Source: Gymnopus androsaceus JB14
Lineage: Eukaryota; Basidiomycota; Agaricomycetes; Agaricales; Omphalotaceae
Length of the DNA stretch: 64,000 bases
Assembly: GCA_009733575.1 (NCBI GenBank)
Contig: ML769507.1
Location: forward strand, 122,568 to 186,567
Direction: 5' to 3'
Shown in pieces: positions 1-11,039 of this stretch (the first letter of the stretch is position 1; the number at the start of each line of letters is the position of its first letter). The notes beneath the pieces were generated by a model, which worked only from the letters and a program-made list of their open reading frames with translations, did no database searches and was not told where the DNA came from. Made by a program: the position numbers and the translations under genes.

Positions 1-591
1 ACAGCAGTGAAATAATAATAAGCTACAGTGAGAAGTCTTCTGAGCCTTGTGGCATCGATATCCGACCGGTGGCATCGTAAAAGGCAGGGAGGATGTACAG
101 GATGCAAAAATCATAATATTATTGCACGGAATCTGGTTTCTAAATACGGTAACTATGGCGGTGGAATCTGATCAGGAATCCAGTTGCCGTTTGCCGAACA
201 GACTCTTAGCTCTTTGATTTTTCACATACTGTACCTTACTGAACAGTGCTTGAGTTTAATGGCAGTTCTATGAACACGACTCTCTCACACCATGTTCAAC
301 GACAAAGTTCAATCAGAATGATCAGAATGAGTGGCGGTTTCTATTCTGCCAGTACTTGAGCATAATGAAATAATTCATTCGTAGGTGTCATCTAGTAATT
401 GACGAGGAACATCATGGGCTCTGTATCCCAGGGATCTTCCAAACGGGTTTTATCTATTGAACAGGAATGAACCGAATGAGATAAAGTCATATAGCGAAAA
501 GAAGGTACGATACGATGCGTGGAATCGATAATGAGTGAGCGTCGGTTAGCCTTGAAAAATTATAAATTTAATATCCATCGCACTGTAATAA
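1..591. repeat. Duplicated spacer downstream of amidase copy 1
   Basis: I see no convincing gene here. From about 240 the sequence resembles 8690-8980: shared words include CATGTTCAACGACAA and the stretch around the phrase CATCATGGGC. Related sequence recurs upstream of the P450s at 56.2-56.6 and 60.2-61.0 kb. It is therefore the outer flank of the amidase-containing duplication. The first 240 bases show nothing recognisable. Confidence 0.6.
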
Positions 592-2670
592 TCATTTCTG
601 GCCTATCACATCCTCCAACTGAGTTTTCGGAACAGCCTCATCATACGCCCTTCGCTTCATTCTCGTCTGCGTCTTCTGCTCATACGCATACGCCATCCCA
701 ATCAATTGGTATTCGCTCCACGCAGAAGCAAAAAAACGATATACCAAATGGTGTGCCAGGTGCAGGATAAATTGTCGGCCCTCCGTCTAATATAGTTGGC
801 GGGGTGTCGTCGGGGAAGAAGCCCAGTGGTACTGGAAAATATTGAGTACATTTTGTGGTCTTGGACGGTCGCGGTAACGTACCTTGAATCATTGGATACC
901 CAACGTTGGCTGGACGCTCGGTGAGTAACGTTATTCCTCGAGTTCACACAGGACTGCTCTTACCTGACGCTGCAGATTGATAAGTCGAGTGAGGAGCCAC
1001 CAAAGCATCCAGATTGTATTTGTCCAATACTGCATCGATGCCTTGCTCCCCGCTCAACCTGACCTTTCTCTGCTAGGCTTTCAAGAACGCTCTCGGTAAA
1101 CCCCTCCGTTTGATTTGATTCAATTAATCTGTACAGTCTTCAGCAAACTAACGATAAAAAAGAACAAATATTACATAGACTGGTCCTCGTACCCTTCCGG
1201 CCTCTCAAGATCAGGATGCTCATCATTAAACCTGATAATATCCGCAACCGTTCGTACCCCCGACGGATTCTCCTTCAGCTTCGAAAGATACCTATTCACA
1301 TCAATCTTAAAATCGACCATCCATATTAACCATTCCTCTGCCCACCCAGCCTTGATCAGCTCATCAGCTGAAGGCAAATCCGCTGGATCGACGATAGTAG
1401 CACCCATTTCTTTCATCACTTTAAGAGAATCTTCAAAGGCTGCAATGATGACGGGATGCGTGGTGTCGTCAATGTATATTTTTCGAGGAACGCCGATACG
1501 TTTGCCGGATAAAGCTTTGGGATCCAATGCGGAGATGTAGTTGGGGAGTAGAGAGGGTTGGGTGGAGGTAGCGGTATCGTTTGGGTCTGGTCCTGCGATA
1601 GCCGAGAGAAGGATTGCGGCATCTGCAACTGAGCGTGCCATAGGTCCGACTGTGTCCTGATGTGAAGAAATCGGAACGACTAGGAGATATCGATGAGTAT
1701 TAACATGCTAGAAATGGTGTATAGCTCGCCTGTCGCCCTAGACGTTAGTCCAACAGTTGCCTTTATCCCAACAATATTACTGCGACTCGCAGGATAAGTG
1801 ATACTCCCCGACGTATCCGTTCCAAGCGCAAGTGTGCCCAAGCCAATAGAAATCGCTACAGCAGACCCCGACGAAGATCCACACGTATTACCATTTGGAT
1901 AATAAGCATTGGTTCCTTGACCGCCTATTGCTGACCATCCTCCGGTTATCGTACGACTTCTGAATTGGCCGTATTCTGACAAGTTGGCTTTTCCTGTAGT
2001 CGAGTCAGCTGTATGATAAGATGGCAAAGCTCAGTATATACTGATCCTTACCGAGAATGATAGCACCGGCTTTTCGAAGCTTCTTGACAACTCCGGCGTC
2101 TTCTGGAACGACAGAACCTAGCAAGGTGTAAGAACCTGCTGTGGTGTTCATGCCTATGCGAGGATTTCGACTTGGCTAGAATTTTCTCTGGAATTTAACT
2201 GGAATCTTTACCTTCAGCATTGTCTGTACCAATATTGTCCTATTGGCGGGTACGATAAGCGAGATTCTTTCAAATTTACGCTGAATACCACACGAACCTT
2301 CAACAAAATAGGTATTCCATGCAACGGACCTCTCTTTCCCTTCACTCTCCGTTCCTCATCTAACTCCGCTGCTTGCTTCAAAGCTGAAGGATTAGTTTCT
2401 AGCACGGCTCGAAGTGCTGGTCCCTTCAAATTGACTTGTTCGATTCGCGCAAAGTAGGCCTAAGTATAATTAGCAGTCCTCAGCGTATAGAACTATGAAA
2501 AAGCTTCGACCTTCACAAGATCTACGCTGCTGAAATGATTCGCATCGAGACCGTCTTGAAGTTGTGATATCGTCTGCCTCGTAAAGATCTGGAAAGCTAC
2601 GTGTCGAAGATGAGAAATGAGGCATTTGCTGAGCTGCTGCTGCGGTACTGAAAAGTAGAAGCAACAGCAT
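592..2670 (-). pseudogene. Amidase (amidase-signature family), copy 1, frameshifted
   Basis: Spliced minus-strand pieces read as a serine amidase of the Ser-cisSer-Lys type, which hydrolyses amide bonds. The Lys region ILLK ends an exon near 2300, the cis-Ser segment NTCGSSSGSAVAIS and nucleophile segment TDTSGSI lie near 1810-1910, and the C-terminal half follows at 1171-1660. The N-terminus MLLLLLFSTAAAAQQ looks like a secretion signal, so the ancestor was probably exported. Comparison with the copy at 8981-11020 shows at least three 1-nt lesions: after FPDLYEA near 2578, in the LESLA segment near 1070, and a 7-A run near 730 where the other copy has 6. The gene is therefore probably dead, unless these are sequencing errors. 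It lies in a direct duplication with copy 2. Confidence 0.8.
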
Positions 2671-2699
2671 GCAGGCACTAGGAGTCAGAGTATTGAGCA

Positions 2700-4760
2700 A
2701 GAAGATGCGTTTATATGGTTATCACTGTGAACAACTTCTAATCATTGTGATCGTACCGCAGAAGAGACGCTCATTTTGATAGCGGGCGCCAATGAACTTT
2801 TTGCTCTCCAACCACACCACGACCACCTGACGTCCTTTTCAGATATTAGAAGACAATTCTTTTCTTCTTCCAACAACTATAACCTCTAATAATAACTTGA
2901 AACAATCACCACCACTTCTTTACTTGTCAAAATGCTTGATTTCTTTGCTATCCATCCTGACAGAGTTCGTATAATCGTACGTTCAGTGCTATTGCAAGAT
3001 CGCCACGCAAATTCTCAAGACAATGTTCCGACTTTATTTCGTCGGACGTATGTACCTCGATATACTGCTCTGGTGCAATCTTTAGGCCGAGTATCTCCAG
3101 CGTTGATCCTGTGTTGTGCCCAAGTCCATTTATTGCGCTCTCCGTATTCCGCTGTATGATTTGGAACATTTCGCAACTCAAACACACGCTCGGTCTTCTG
3201 GCTTTCCTTCTGTGCCAGTCTGCGAAGCTCCTGGAAGTCCATAGCTTCAAAAAGGCTCAGATTCGACACTCGATCTCGTCGTATTACAAGCGATACTGAA
3301 TCCTGATAGTTCCTTCGAATGACTCACGGCGAGGCTTTCACCGTCATTTCATCATTAAAAAAAAACCCTTACGGGGAACTAGAAGGAGGTCACTTGGAAT
3401 TCGAAGGAATGAATGAATCGCGCGTAGCGTACTGCGATCTCCTCCCTATATCATCTCTCACACGCAAAGAACTGAACAAGCTGCAATAGTAATTCCGTAT
3501 GTAGTTCGAAAATTGGCATTGCCTGCGTCACTGACCAGCTCTGACCGCACTACAAGCTCAAGGGCAATCTGCGAGGTTCGAGAACCCTCAAGGCCTCTGA
3601 AAGCTGGTAGAAATTCCCGCACACAGAAAAGGACGAATTGTTCCGGCACTGGACTCGGATGCTACAGAAGTGACGAATTGCGTAGACTGTGAATTATTTT
3701 CCTGCATTACCGAGGCCTCGAGCTCCCAGCATCTATGATATGTTAGGAACGATGACCGGGAGGTTGGGAGTTGTGGCGTCCAGGAGACCTCAAGAACACA
3801 TGCAACAAGGAGAACGCTGCTTGCTAGAGTGCTGTCAACTGGCGTTAGTGACGCAGATGCAATGCGGAAATTATCTCTACGAAGGAAGTGAATGAGTTGC
3901 TCAACTACAATTCCGAAGACCGAAGTTCGTTCATTCGTTTGTTATTGTCCCTTACCCTTATACTTGCAATGCTTAAAGACTGTGACCTTGGCGACGGTCC
4001 TCTCGTCGCGCGAAGCGATCTCCAACGCACCACTATTGTTCTCCGACGTCCGTCACTTAGCAGCTTTGTTGTCTCTCGAGCCTTGTCCTCGAGCGCTTAC
4101 TGGTACAGCTGCGCGTGCGCGCTGTCAGCACTGAATGTTGAACCCTGAACGTTGAGCTCCAGACCTCGGACATAGGGTTCGATTCTAATCTATGTACACT
4201 GATACAGTGCGATAGTACAACAGATGTCCTCCGGATCTTCAAAATACGGAATTCAGTTGGAATTCAGTGATATTCAGTTATCTATCTCATCCAAGCATAT
4301 GGAATCACTCTTCTCAACTCTGTGCCATACGCGGAAAACTTCGAATCAGTAACACAGGAATCCATTCCCGTCATTTCTGTTGAGCTAGTGCGCGCTGGCC
4401 AGCAGCAAACTTGGCTGGCATACTTCTTATTTGCTTCCAATTTCCAAAGGGCTGTTTCCACTGAAAGCTCTTCGAAGTAGAGTGGATTCCTCGCCGTTCA
4501 TCGCAGCATGTACATCCCTAAGCCCTTCAGCCATTACGACGCGTCGTGCTGTCGATGAGATCAGTATTCGCTTCTGAGCCGGGACAACGATTCGCCTGAA
4601 TCGACTGAATCGACTGTCGATTCTTGATCCTGAATCTACCTCTGAATCGACTCCGTGAATCGACCCAGAATCGACTGTCTGACTACCCTTATTGTCAACC
4701 GTGAATGCCACGACGGGCTCGCTTACTCCTTTTGTTCTTGTACACTTTAGCACCTACACT
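2700..4760. repeat. Non-coding duplicated module (copy 1)
   Basis: This stretch is similar, with many indels, to 11040-13150 and to the inverted 53390-54200. Short open frames occur, such as 2948-3250 and 3015-3269 on the minus strand, but they are not conserved in frame between copies, so I do not call a gene. The last 400 bases resemble 12790-13150, including CGACGGGCTCGCTTACTCC, and lie just upstream of a gene in both copies, so they may act as shared 5' flanking DNA. Confidence 0.6.
4588..4690. repeat. Cluster of GAATCGAC repeats
   Basis: The word GAATCGAC or a one-base variant occurs about six times in roughly 100 bp, both in tandem and spaced. The paralogous module at 13020-13080 lacks it, so it was gained in copy 1 or lost in copy 2. 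It lies about 330 bp upstream of the P450 start. Confidence 0.7.
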
Positions 4761-5019
4761 TTATTCGACTCGGAAAGGTCACGTCACTCCCTTGACCGTC
4801 GGACATAGAACAACCTATGCCGCCTATTTCGTGCCTCAACAGACTGCATATTAAGAGCAGTTTCCGGGCTTATATCGGCTCTTCGGCTCTTCCCCTACCC
4901 CGTAGTGCCAGTACCGCACTGGGATAATCTCCGGAACGGATCCGGCGTTCAGCACTTGGACCATGCCGTGTAATAAAACCTTCCTTCCTGTCTGAGTGTC
5001 CCAGAAATTCTCTCCCATC

Positions 5020-7175
5020 ATGAACTCCCTAGCTTCTTGGGCTGCTATCATCGTTGTTAGCCTTTCACTGGTGCATGTGGTATTGAGAAAGCGTCGAATT
5101 CGTAGATATCTTCCTCCGGGACCTCAAGCCGACCCACTCATAGGCCATTTACGCAAAATTCCACCTGTGGGCCAGCCGGAAGTGTTCCACGAATGGGCCA
5201 AAAAATATGGTTCGTTTTACGTTGCTTTCTTTTGTTATTGGTCGTTGAGCAAGAAATTCTATGTAGGCGACGTGATGTACCTTGAGGTACTTGGCAGGAA
5301 GATAATCATCTTGGATACCCTTGAAGCGGCCAACGATCTTTTAGACAAGAGGAGCGCCATCTACAGCTGTAGACCAAACTTTGTAGTGTTCAACATGATG
5401 GGATGGGACCGCGCTCTGCCATTTATTCAATATGGGAAACGGTTCCTTCTACATCGAAAGCTATTCCAGAACTACTTTGGCCGTCAGGAGAGTATGGTAT
5501 TTAATCCAATCTCGTATGAGGAGTCGATTGTTATGGTGAAAAATCTCATGGATCGTCCCAAAGATTATGATAAGATCATTGGACGGTAAGTTTTACATCC
5601 TTCCATAATGCATTCTCTCTAAGAATCAGCTTAGATATACGGCGTACATTGTCGTGAAGATTGCATACGGCTACTCTATCAAAGATGATAATGATCCTAT
5701 GGCTATTCTCATCGACGAAGTTGGGAAGCTGATTCATAATTCTGGCTCGCCGGCCAGTACTCCTGTCGATTTCTTCCCTTGGTGTGAGTTTGTTCAAATT
5801 TTCAGGCATTCATTCATCCAGATTATTCCTCATCGACGTCCTCCATTCTAGTGGCTCATTTTCCCTCATGGTTCCCTGGTACCTACTACGCAGAATACGC
5901 ACGCAAGTGGAAAAGTGTCACATACGAGTTTATCAATTATCCGTTTAACTTTACGACAAAGCAGTTGGTATGCATAGATTGTGTCCTAGGCTCGCCCCCA
6001 CTCTGTCTATGAGAGAAACGCTGTCGACAGGTCGGTGAAATCCGGAAACTTTGCTGGTAGTGGGCGCGCACGGAGTTTCCAGGTTTCACCAACCTGCATA
6101 TCGACAGCCTTTCGCTCATAGATGGAGTGGAAACTAGCCTAGTTGTGTCCGTTTATCGCATTTTGTCTGACAAAAAAAAAGTCGGAGGGCAAAGCACAAC
6201 TGTCGTTTCTCTCAAAGCATCTAACCGATCTAGAAACTGAAGAAATCGAAGATGAGCAAGATTACATTGAAGACATAAAGAATGCCACTGCGCAGATTTA
6301 CAGCGCAGGTGCGGACACAGTAAGCTGCACATTAGGCATCTGAATTAGTGCTGAATATTTGTATGTAGTCTTGGGGGACTCTTACAGTGTTTCTCATGGC
6401 CATGGTTTTACACCCGGAGTGTCAAGCAAAAGCACAAGCGCAAATAGATGCAGTGTGCGGACCCGATCGACTCCCCACTTTTGAGGACCATGAATCCTTG
6501 CCCTACGTGGAATATATAATGCGAGAAGTGATGCGGTATGTACTTGAGGCTTATGAATAATAATAAGAAATACGACTGACGACTCATATCAGTTGGCATC
6601 CTATAGTTCCAATGGGCGTCCCTCATCGGTGCTTAGAGGATGATGTCTACAATGGCATGTTAATACCTGCCGGGTCCGTCCTGTTTGCGAATATAAGATC
6701 GATGGGATGGCACGAACAAATATACAAGGATGCGCCCAAATTCAATCCTGATCGTTACATTCCAAAGTCTCAAGGCGGTAGAGAGGAGCCATATCTGTCA
6801 CCCTTTGGTTTTGGACGAAGGTGAGTACTTGCGGTTACAAATTTGGGGCCGTGACCACGAAATTACGAACTTAGCTGACATTTGGATAGAATATGTCCCG
6901 GGAGGTTCCTCGCAGAGTCTACTGTCTGGATGGCGATGGCGATGATTTTGGCCACATGCAATATAGGAAAGGCGAAGGACGCCAATGGGGTGGAGATTAC
7001 GCCAGAGGTCAATTTTAATGTTGGAATCGTGAAGTAAGTACTAGTGTTGTTCTCTTAATTTGGAGTTGTATGCTAACTTTCGTGATACAATGCTAGCCAT
7101 TTGAAGCCGTTCAAGTTCACCTTGGTACCTCGTACTGCCAAAGCTTCCGCATTAGTAGAGGAAGCTCATAGATAA
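5020..7175 (+). CDS. Cytochrome P450 monooxygenase, copy A1
   Basis: Haem-thiolate monooxygenase, predicted to be anchored in the ER by the N-terminal hydrophobic segment (about residues 6-25) followed by the proline hinge LPPGP. Nine exons: 5020-5209, 5267-5585, 5635-5783, 5852-5967, 6182-6319, 6369-6535, 6593-6820, 6890-7033, 7097-7175, giving 509 residues, a normal length. Visible motifs are the oxygen-binding I-helix SAGADTSWGTLT, the K-helix ExxR in EYIMREVMR, the PxRx region FNPDRYIP and the haem loop FGFGRRICPGR with its Cys ligand. The first intron is 57 nt and stop-free, so it can be misread as coding; removing it gives the expected KKYGDVMYLEVLG. Exon lengths match paralogue A2 (47456-49468) exactly. 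Intron 4 carries an inserted element. The substrate is unknown. Confidence 0.92.
5979..6149. mobile_element. MITE inserted in intron 4 of P450 A1
   Basis: A 157-bp inverted-repeat element at 5986-6142 begins CTAGGCTCG and ends CTAGCCTAG. Its arms pair imperfectly over about 65 bp. It is flanked by a 7-bp direct repeat TTGTGTC (5979-5985 and 6143-6149). The paralogous intron at 48410-48461 keeps the uninterrupted sequence CATTGTGTCCGTTC, a natural empty site. The superfamily is not assigned. Confidence 0.9.
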
Positions 7176-7606
7176 AATGAAGTATTTATTCTACCAGAGA
7201 AATATCTCCTTAACATTTCTACTAGTCATTTTTTTTTCAACCACCCTACTGTAAACGTCGTATGTTCGACGACACTCACGATCAACAGTCTTGATAAGAC
7301 CACGCTATGTATTGCAGACGCGTGAAAGAGAATGAGAATGTACCGCACGATACAGAGATGGTAATGGTAAGAGAGAAAGAAAAGGTAAGTAAGAGAATGC
7401 GGGGAACCGAACTATATGTAGTGCCGGGTGCCGAAGGCGGGGTAAGCCGAGTCGTAAGCGCCTGGGCGTTTACACCTACCAGTAATCAATTGCTAAGACC
7501 GCATTCAGCGGAGAACGGAGTAAGTATTTTATTTTTTGCATAGTCTTGGCAATTACCCAGCGTTGAGCTGCAAAACTATGAGTATTCGGTAGGGCAACCT
7601 GGTGTT
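7176..7606. other. Spacer downstream of P450 A1
   Basis: I see no supported gene. The first part is the presumed 3' UTR and terminator region of P450 A1. The open frame at 7307-7543 has no recognisable features. Confidence 0.5.
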
Positions 7607-7865
7607 CATCGTAACTAACCAAGTATTGATTGACCGGCTTGACCGGCTTGCCAGGTTGTCCACAAGTACAGTACGTGTACGTATAGTGTTTATACAGTGT
7701 TTTATGTACATATATAGTCTTTTACTGTATATAATGTACGTGGTAACCAGGTTGCGAAGAAAAGTGAGATAAATTGCGGCTTGTCAATTGACCTGCTTGT
7801 TTGGGTTGGACAAGCCGAAACAAGCCGAAACAAGCCGGTCAATCAATACTTGGTTAGTTACGATG
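7607..7865. mobile_element. Inverted-repeat (MITE-like) element, 259 bp
   Basis: The first about 34 bases, starting CATCGTAACTAACCAAG, are repeated as a perfect inverted copy at the other end, finishing CTTGGTTAGTTACGATG. Internal to this are repeated words GACCGGCTT on the left and AAGCCGAAAC on the right. There is no coding capacity. No clean target duplication is visible (flanks TT and CT). Confidence 0.85.
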
Positions 7866-8279
7866 CTTGCCGCGGCTGCAAAAACCGGCTCGTAGCCGGC
7901 TATGCGCTGATTCTCAAGCCGCGTCGAGCCGAAGCCGAAAATAATCGTACTGTATGCCAGTTCCGTTCGGTCGCCGTCGATTTGATATCAGCTGTCAGCT
8001 GCGACGCAGCCCACGTCACTAACCGAGTCACATTTTCGTGACTTTGACTTGATAAAATCACGAAGAGCGAAAACACAAATTTCATTGCGAAACTCGAGCG
8101 TCCCAAAACCAGCACATAAAAACTATACATGCAGGCTTTTAGTATTAGTATGAGTTCAAAAATCAATATTCAATATGATGAAAACCTCAGGGTGTGCTTA
8201 GAATATGTGGCAGGCTGACATGAAAGGTGCATGTCAAGACAATCCTGTGCTGGAGCCTGAGGAATAATTTTTGTCCACT

Positions 8280-8490
8280 ATTATTACCACATTCACAGAA
8301 AGGAGGTAGCAAATAATTACTACCTCCCCAGACAGAGCACATGGAAGGGAGGTAGTAAACATTTACTATCTCAGTTGGAGTGCCAGCTTGGTGCCAGCAG
8401 TGATTATTTACTACCTCACAGAGAGAGGAGTGACAAATATTAGTAAATAATTACTACTCTCACTAATTAGCAAAGGAGTAGTGAGTAGTA
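8280..8490. repeat. AT-rich palindromic word repeats
   Basis: The words GAGGTAG, TAAATAATTACTACCTC and their inverses recur several times and can form many small hairpins. This resembles the subterminal repeats of the other elements in the window, but no outer inverted repeat could be fixed. The rest of 7866-8690 shows nothing supportable. Confidence 0.5.
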
Positions 8491-8689
8491 ATTACTATTA
8501 AGAAATATGAGCAAGGATGAATAGGTAGGTAGATTGCAGTGGGAGAATATCTACTACATATCTAAACTATCAAGTATAATTTAGTACTTGGCTGTTCACA
8601 CTGGCAGGATGGTCAATGTACATAGTTATTAAGCCATATGTATCTACTTCGGCGGCATACAATTAGTAGGATATCTGGTCCTTTGAACA

Positions 8690-8980
8690 CAGCACTCTCA
8701 TTCCATGTTCAACGACAAGGTTCAGTGGAGACGTCTGCTGAATGGGTGGCAGTGAATATTCTGCTAGTACTTGTGCATAGCTGAAATTCATGCGTGTGTT
8801 GTGACCATCGACGAAAACCAATGTCGGCTACAGCCTCTATGTTTTGCAGTGGGTTCTAAATCGACGAGGGGCATCATGGGCAAGCAGACTTTCCAAATGG
8901 TTTGCATCTGTTAAACAGGATTGAACCATAGACTCCCTCAGAAGGACGGACATTGGTCAGCCTTGAAAAATTTAAATTAA
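8690..8980. repeat. Duplicated spacer downstream of amidase copy 2
   Basis: This is the counterpart of about 240-590, in the same orientation relative to the neighbouring amidase. Confidence 0.6.
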
Positions 8981-11020
8981 TCATTTCTGGCCTATCACAT
9001 CCTCTAACTGAGTTTTCGGAACAGCCTCATCATAGGCTCTTCTCTTCATTCTCGTCTGCGTCTTCTGTTCATACGCATACGCCATCCCAATCAACTGGTA
9101 TTCGCTCCATGCAGAAGCAAAAAACGATATTCCAAACGGCGTGCCAGGTGCAGGGTAAATTGTCGGCCCTCCATCTAATACAGTAGGCGAGGTGTCGTCG
9201 GGGAAGAAGCCCAGTGGTACTATAAAGGAAAGAGATCAGTGATTACATTTTGTGGTCTTAGACGGTCGCAGTAGTGTACCTTGAATCATCGGATACCCAA
9301 CGTTGGCTGGACGCGCAGTGAGCAACAGTATTCATCGAGGTCAAACCACAGATTGCTCTCACCTGACGCTGCAGATTGATAAGTCGAATGAGGAGCCACC
9401 AAAGCATCCAGATTGTATTTGGCCAATACTGCATCGATGCCTTGCTCCCCGCTCAACTTGACCTTCCTTGCTAGGCTTTCAAGAACACTCTCGGTAAACC
9501 CATCCGTTTGATTTGATTCAATTAATCTGTGCATTCTTCAGCAAACTCACGGGAAAAAAAGACAAATCTTACACAGACTGGTCCTCGTACCCTTTCGGCC
9601 TCTCAAGATCAGGGTGCTCATCATTGAACCTGATAATGTCCGCAACCGTTCGTACCCCCGACGGGTTCTCCTTCAGCTCCGAAAGATACCTATTAACATC
9701 AATCTTGAAATCCACCAAACATATCAACTCTTCGTCTGCCCACCCAGCCTTGATCAGCTCATCAGCTGAAGGCAAATCCGCTGGATCGACGATAGTAGCA
9801 CCCATTTCTTTCATGACTTCGAGAGACTCTTCAAAGGCTGCGATGATGACGGGATGCGTGGTGTCGTCAATGTATATTTTTCGAGGAACGCCGATACGTT
9901 TTCCGGACAGAGCGTCAACATCCAATGCGGAGATGTAGTTGGGGAGTGGAGAGGGTTGGGTGGAGGTAGCAGTATCGTTTGGGTCCGGTCCTGCGATAGC
10001 CGAGAGAAGGATCGCAGCATCTGTAACTGAACGTGCTATAGGACCCACTGTGTCCTGATGTGAAGAAATCGGAACGACTACGAGATATCGATGAGGATCA
10101 GCCTGTTAGCAAAATGGCATATAGCTCGCCTGTCGCCCTAGATGTTAGTCCAACAGTTGGCTTTATGCCCACAATATTACTGCGACTCGCAGGAAAAGTG
10201 ATACTTCCCGAGGTATCTGTTCCTAGGGCAAGTGCGCTCAAGCCAATGGAAATCGCTACAGCAGACCCCGACGAAGATCCACACGTATTACCATTTGGAT
10301 AATAAGCATTGGTTCCTTGACCACCTAATGCTGACCATCCTCCGGTTATCGTATGACTTCTGAATTGGCCGTATTCTGACAAGTTGGCTTTTCCTGTAGT
10401 ATTATAATGAGTTAGCTGTATTTAAACGACATGACTCACCCAGTATTAGACCATACCGAGAATGATAGCACCGGCTTTTCGAAGCTTCTTGACAACTCCG
10501 GCATCTTCTGGAACGACGGAACCTAGCAAGGTGTAGGAACCTGCTGTAGTGTTCATGCCTATGCGAAGATTTCAATTTCTTGGCTAGAATTTTCTTTGGA
10601 ATCTTTACCTTCAGCATTGTCTGTACCGATATTGTCCTATTCAGGTACAATAATAAGTGAGATTCTTTTAAAATTTACGCTTAATACCACACGTACCTTC
10701 AACAAAATAGGTATCCCATGCAACGGACCCTCTTTCCCTTCAACCTGCGCTCCTCGTCTAATTCCGCTGCTTGCTTCAAAGCTGAAGGATTAGTTTCTAG
10801 CACGGCTCGAAGTGCTGGTCCCTTCAAATTGACTTCTTCGATTCGCGCAAAGTAGGCCTAAGTATAATTAGCAGTCCTCAGCGTATAAAATATGAAAAGC
10901 TTCGACCTTCACAAGATCTACGCTGCTGAAATGATTCGCATCGAGACCGTCCTGAAGCTGTGATACCGTCGCCTCGTAAAGATCTGGAAAGCTACGTGTC
11001 GAAGATGAGGAATAAGGCAT
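8981..11020 (-). pseudogene. Amidase (amidase-signature family), copy 2, probably frameshifted
   Basis: This is the best preserved amidase here. The start chosen is MPYSSSSTRSFPDLYE at 11020. Small exons then give ILLK, DNIGTDNAEG, MNTTAGSYTLLGS, KANLSEYGQF, the cis-Ser loop NTCGSSSGSAVAIS and the nucleophile loop TDTSGSITFPASRS, followed by a long C-terminal exon 9569-10048. The last exon ends at 8981 with a complete tail (LEDVIGQK). Two lesions relative to copy 1: an extra A just before the start takes the old signal-peptide frame (STATAAAQQ) out of phase, and one base is missing near 10730 where copy 1 reads KRGPLHGIP. If real, these remove secretion and break the N-terminal domain. Copies 1 and 2 carry different lesions, so an intact ancestor existed before both decayed. 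Confidence 0.75.
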
Positions 11021-11039
11021 TTTGCTGAGCTGCTGCTGT

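Noticed and set aside
2948..3250. Minus-strand frame of 100 codons in the duplicated module
   Set aside because: The paralogous stretch near 11400-11650 does not keep the frame, so there is no evidence of coding selection.
5210..5266. Reading P450 A1 and A2 through without intron 1
   Set aside because: Read-through inserts 19 residues between KKYG and DVMYLEVLG, where P450s are contiguous. GT and AG borders are present in both paralogues.
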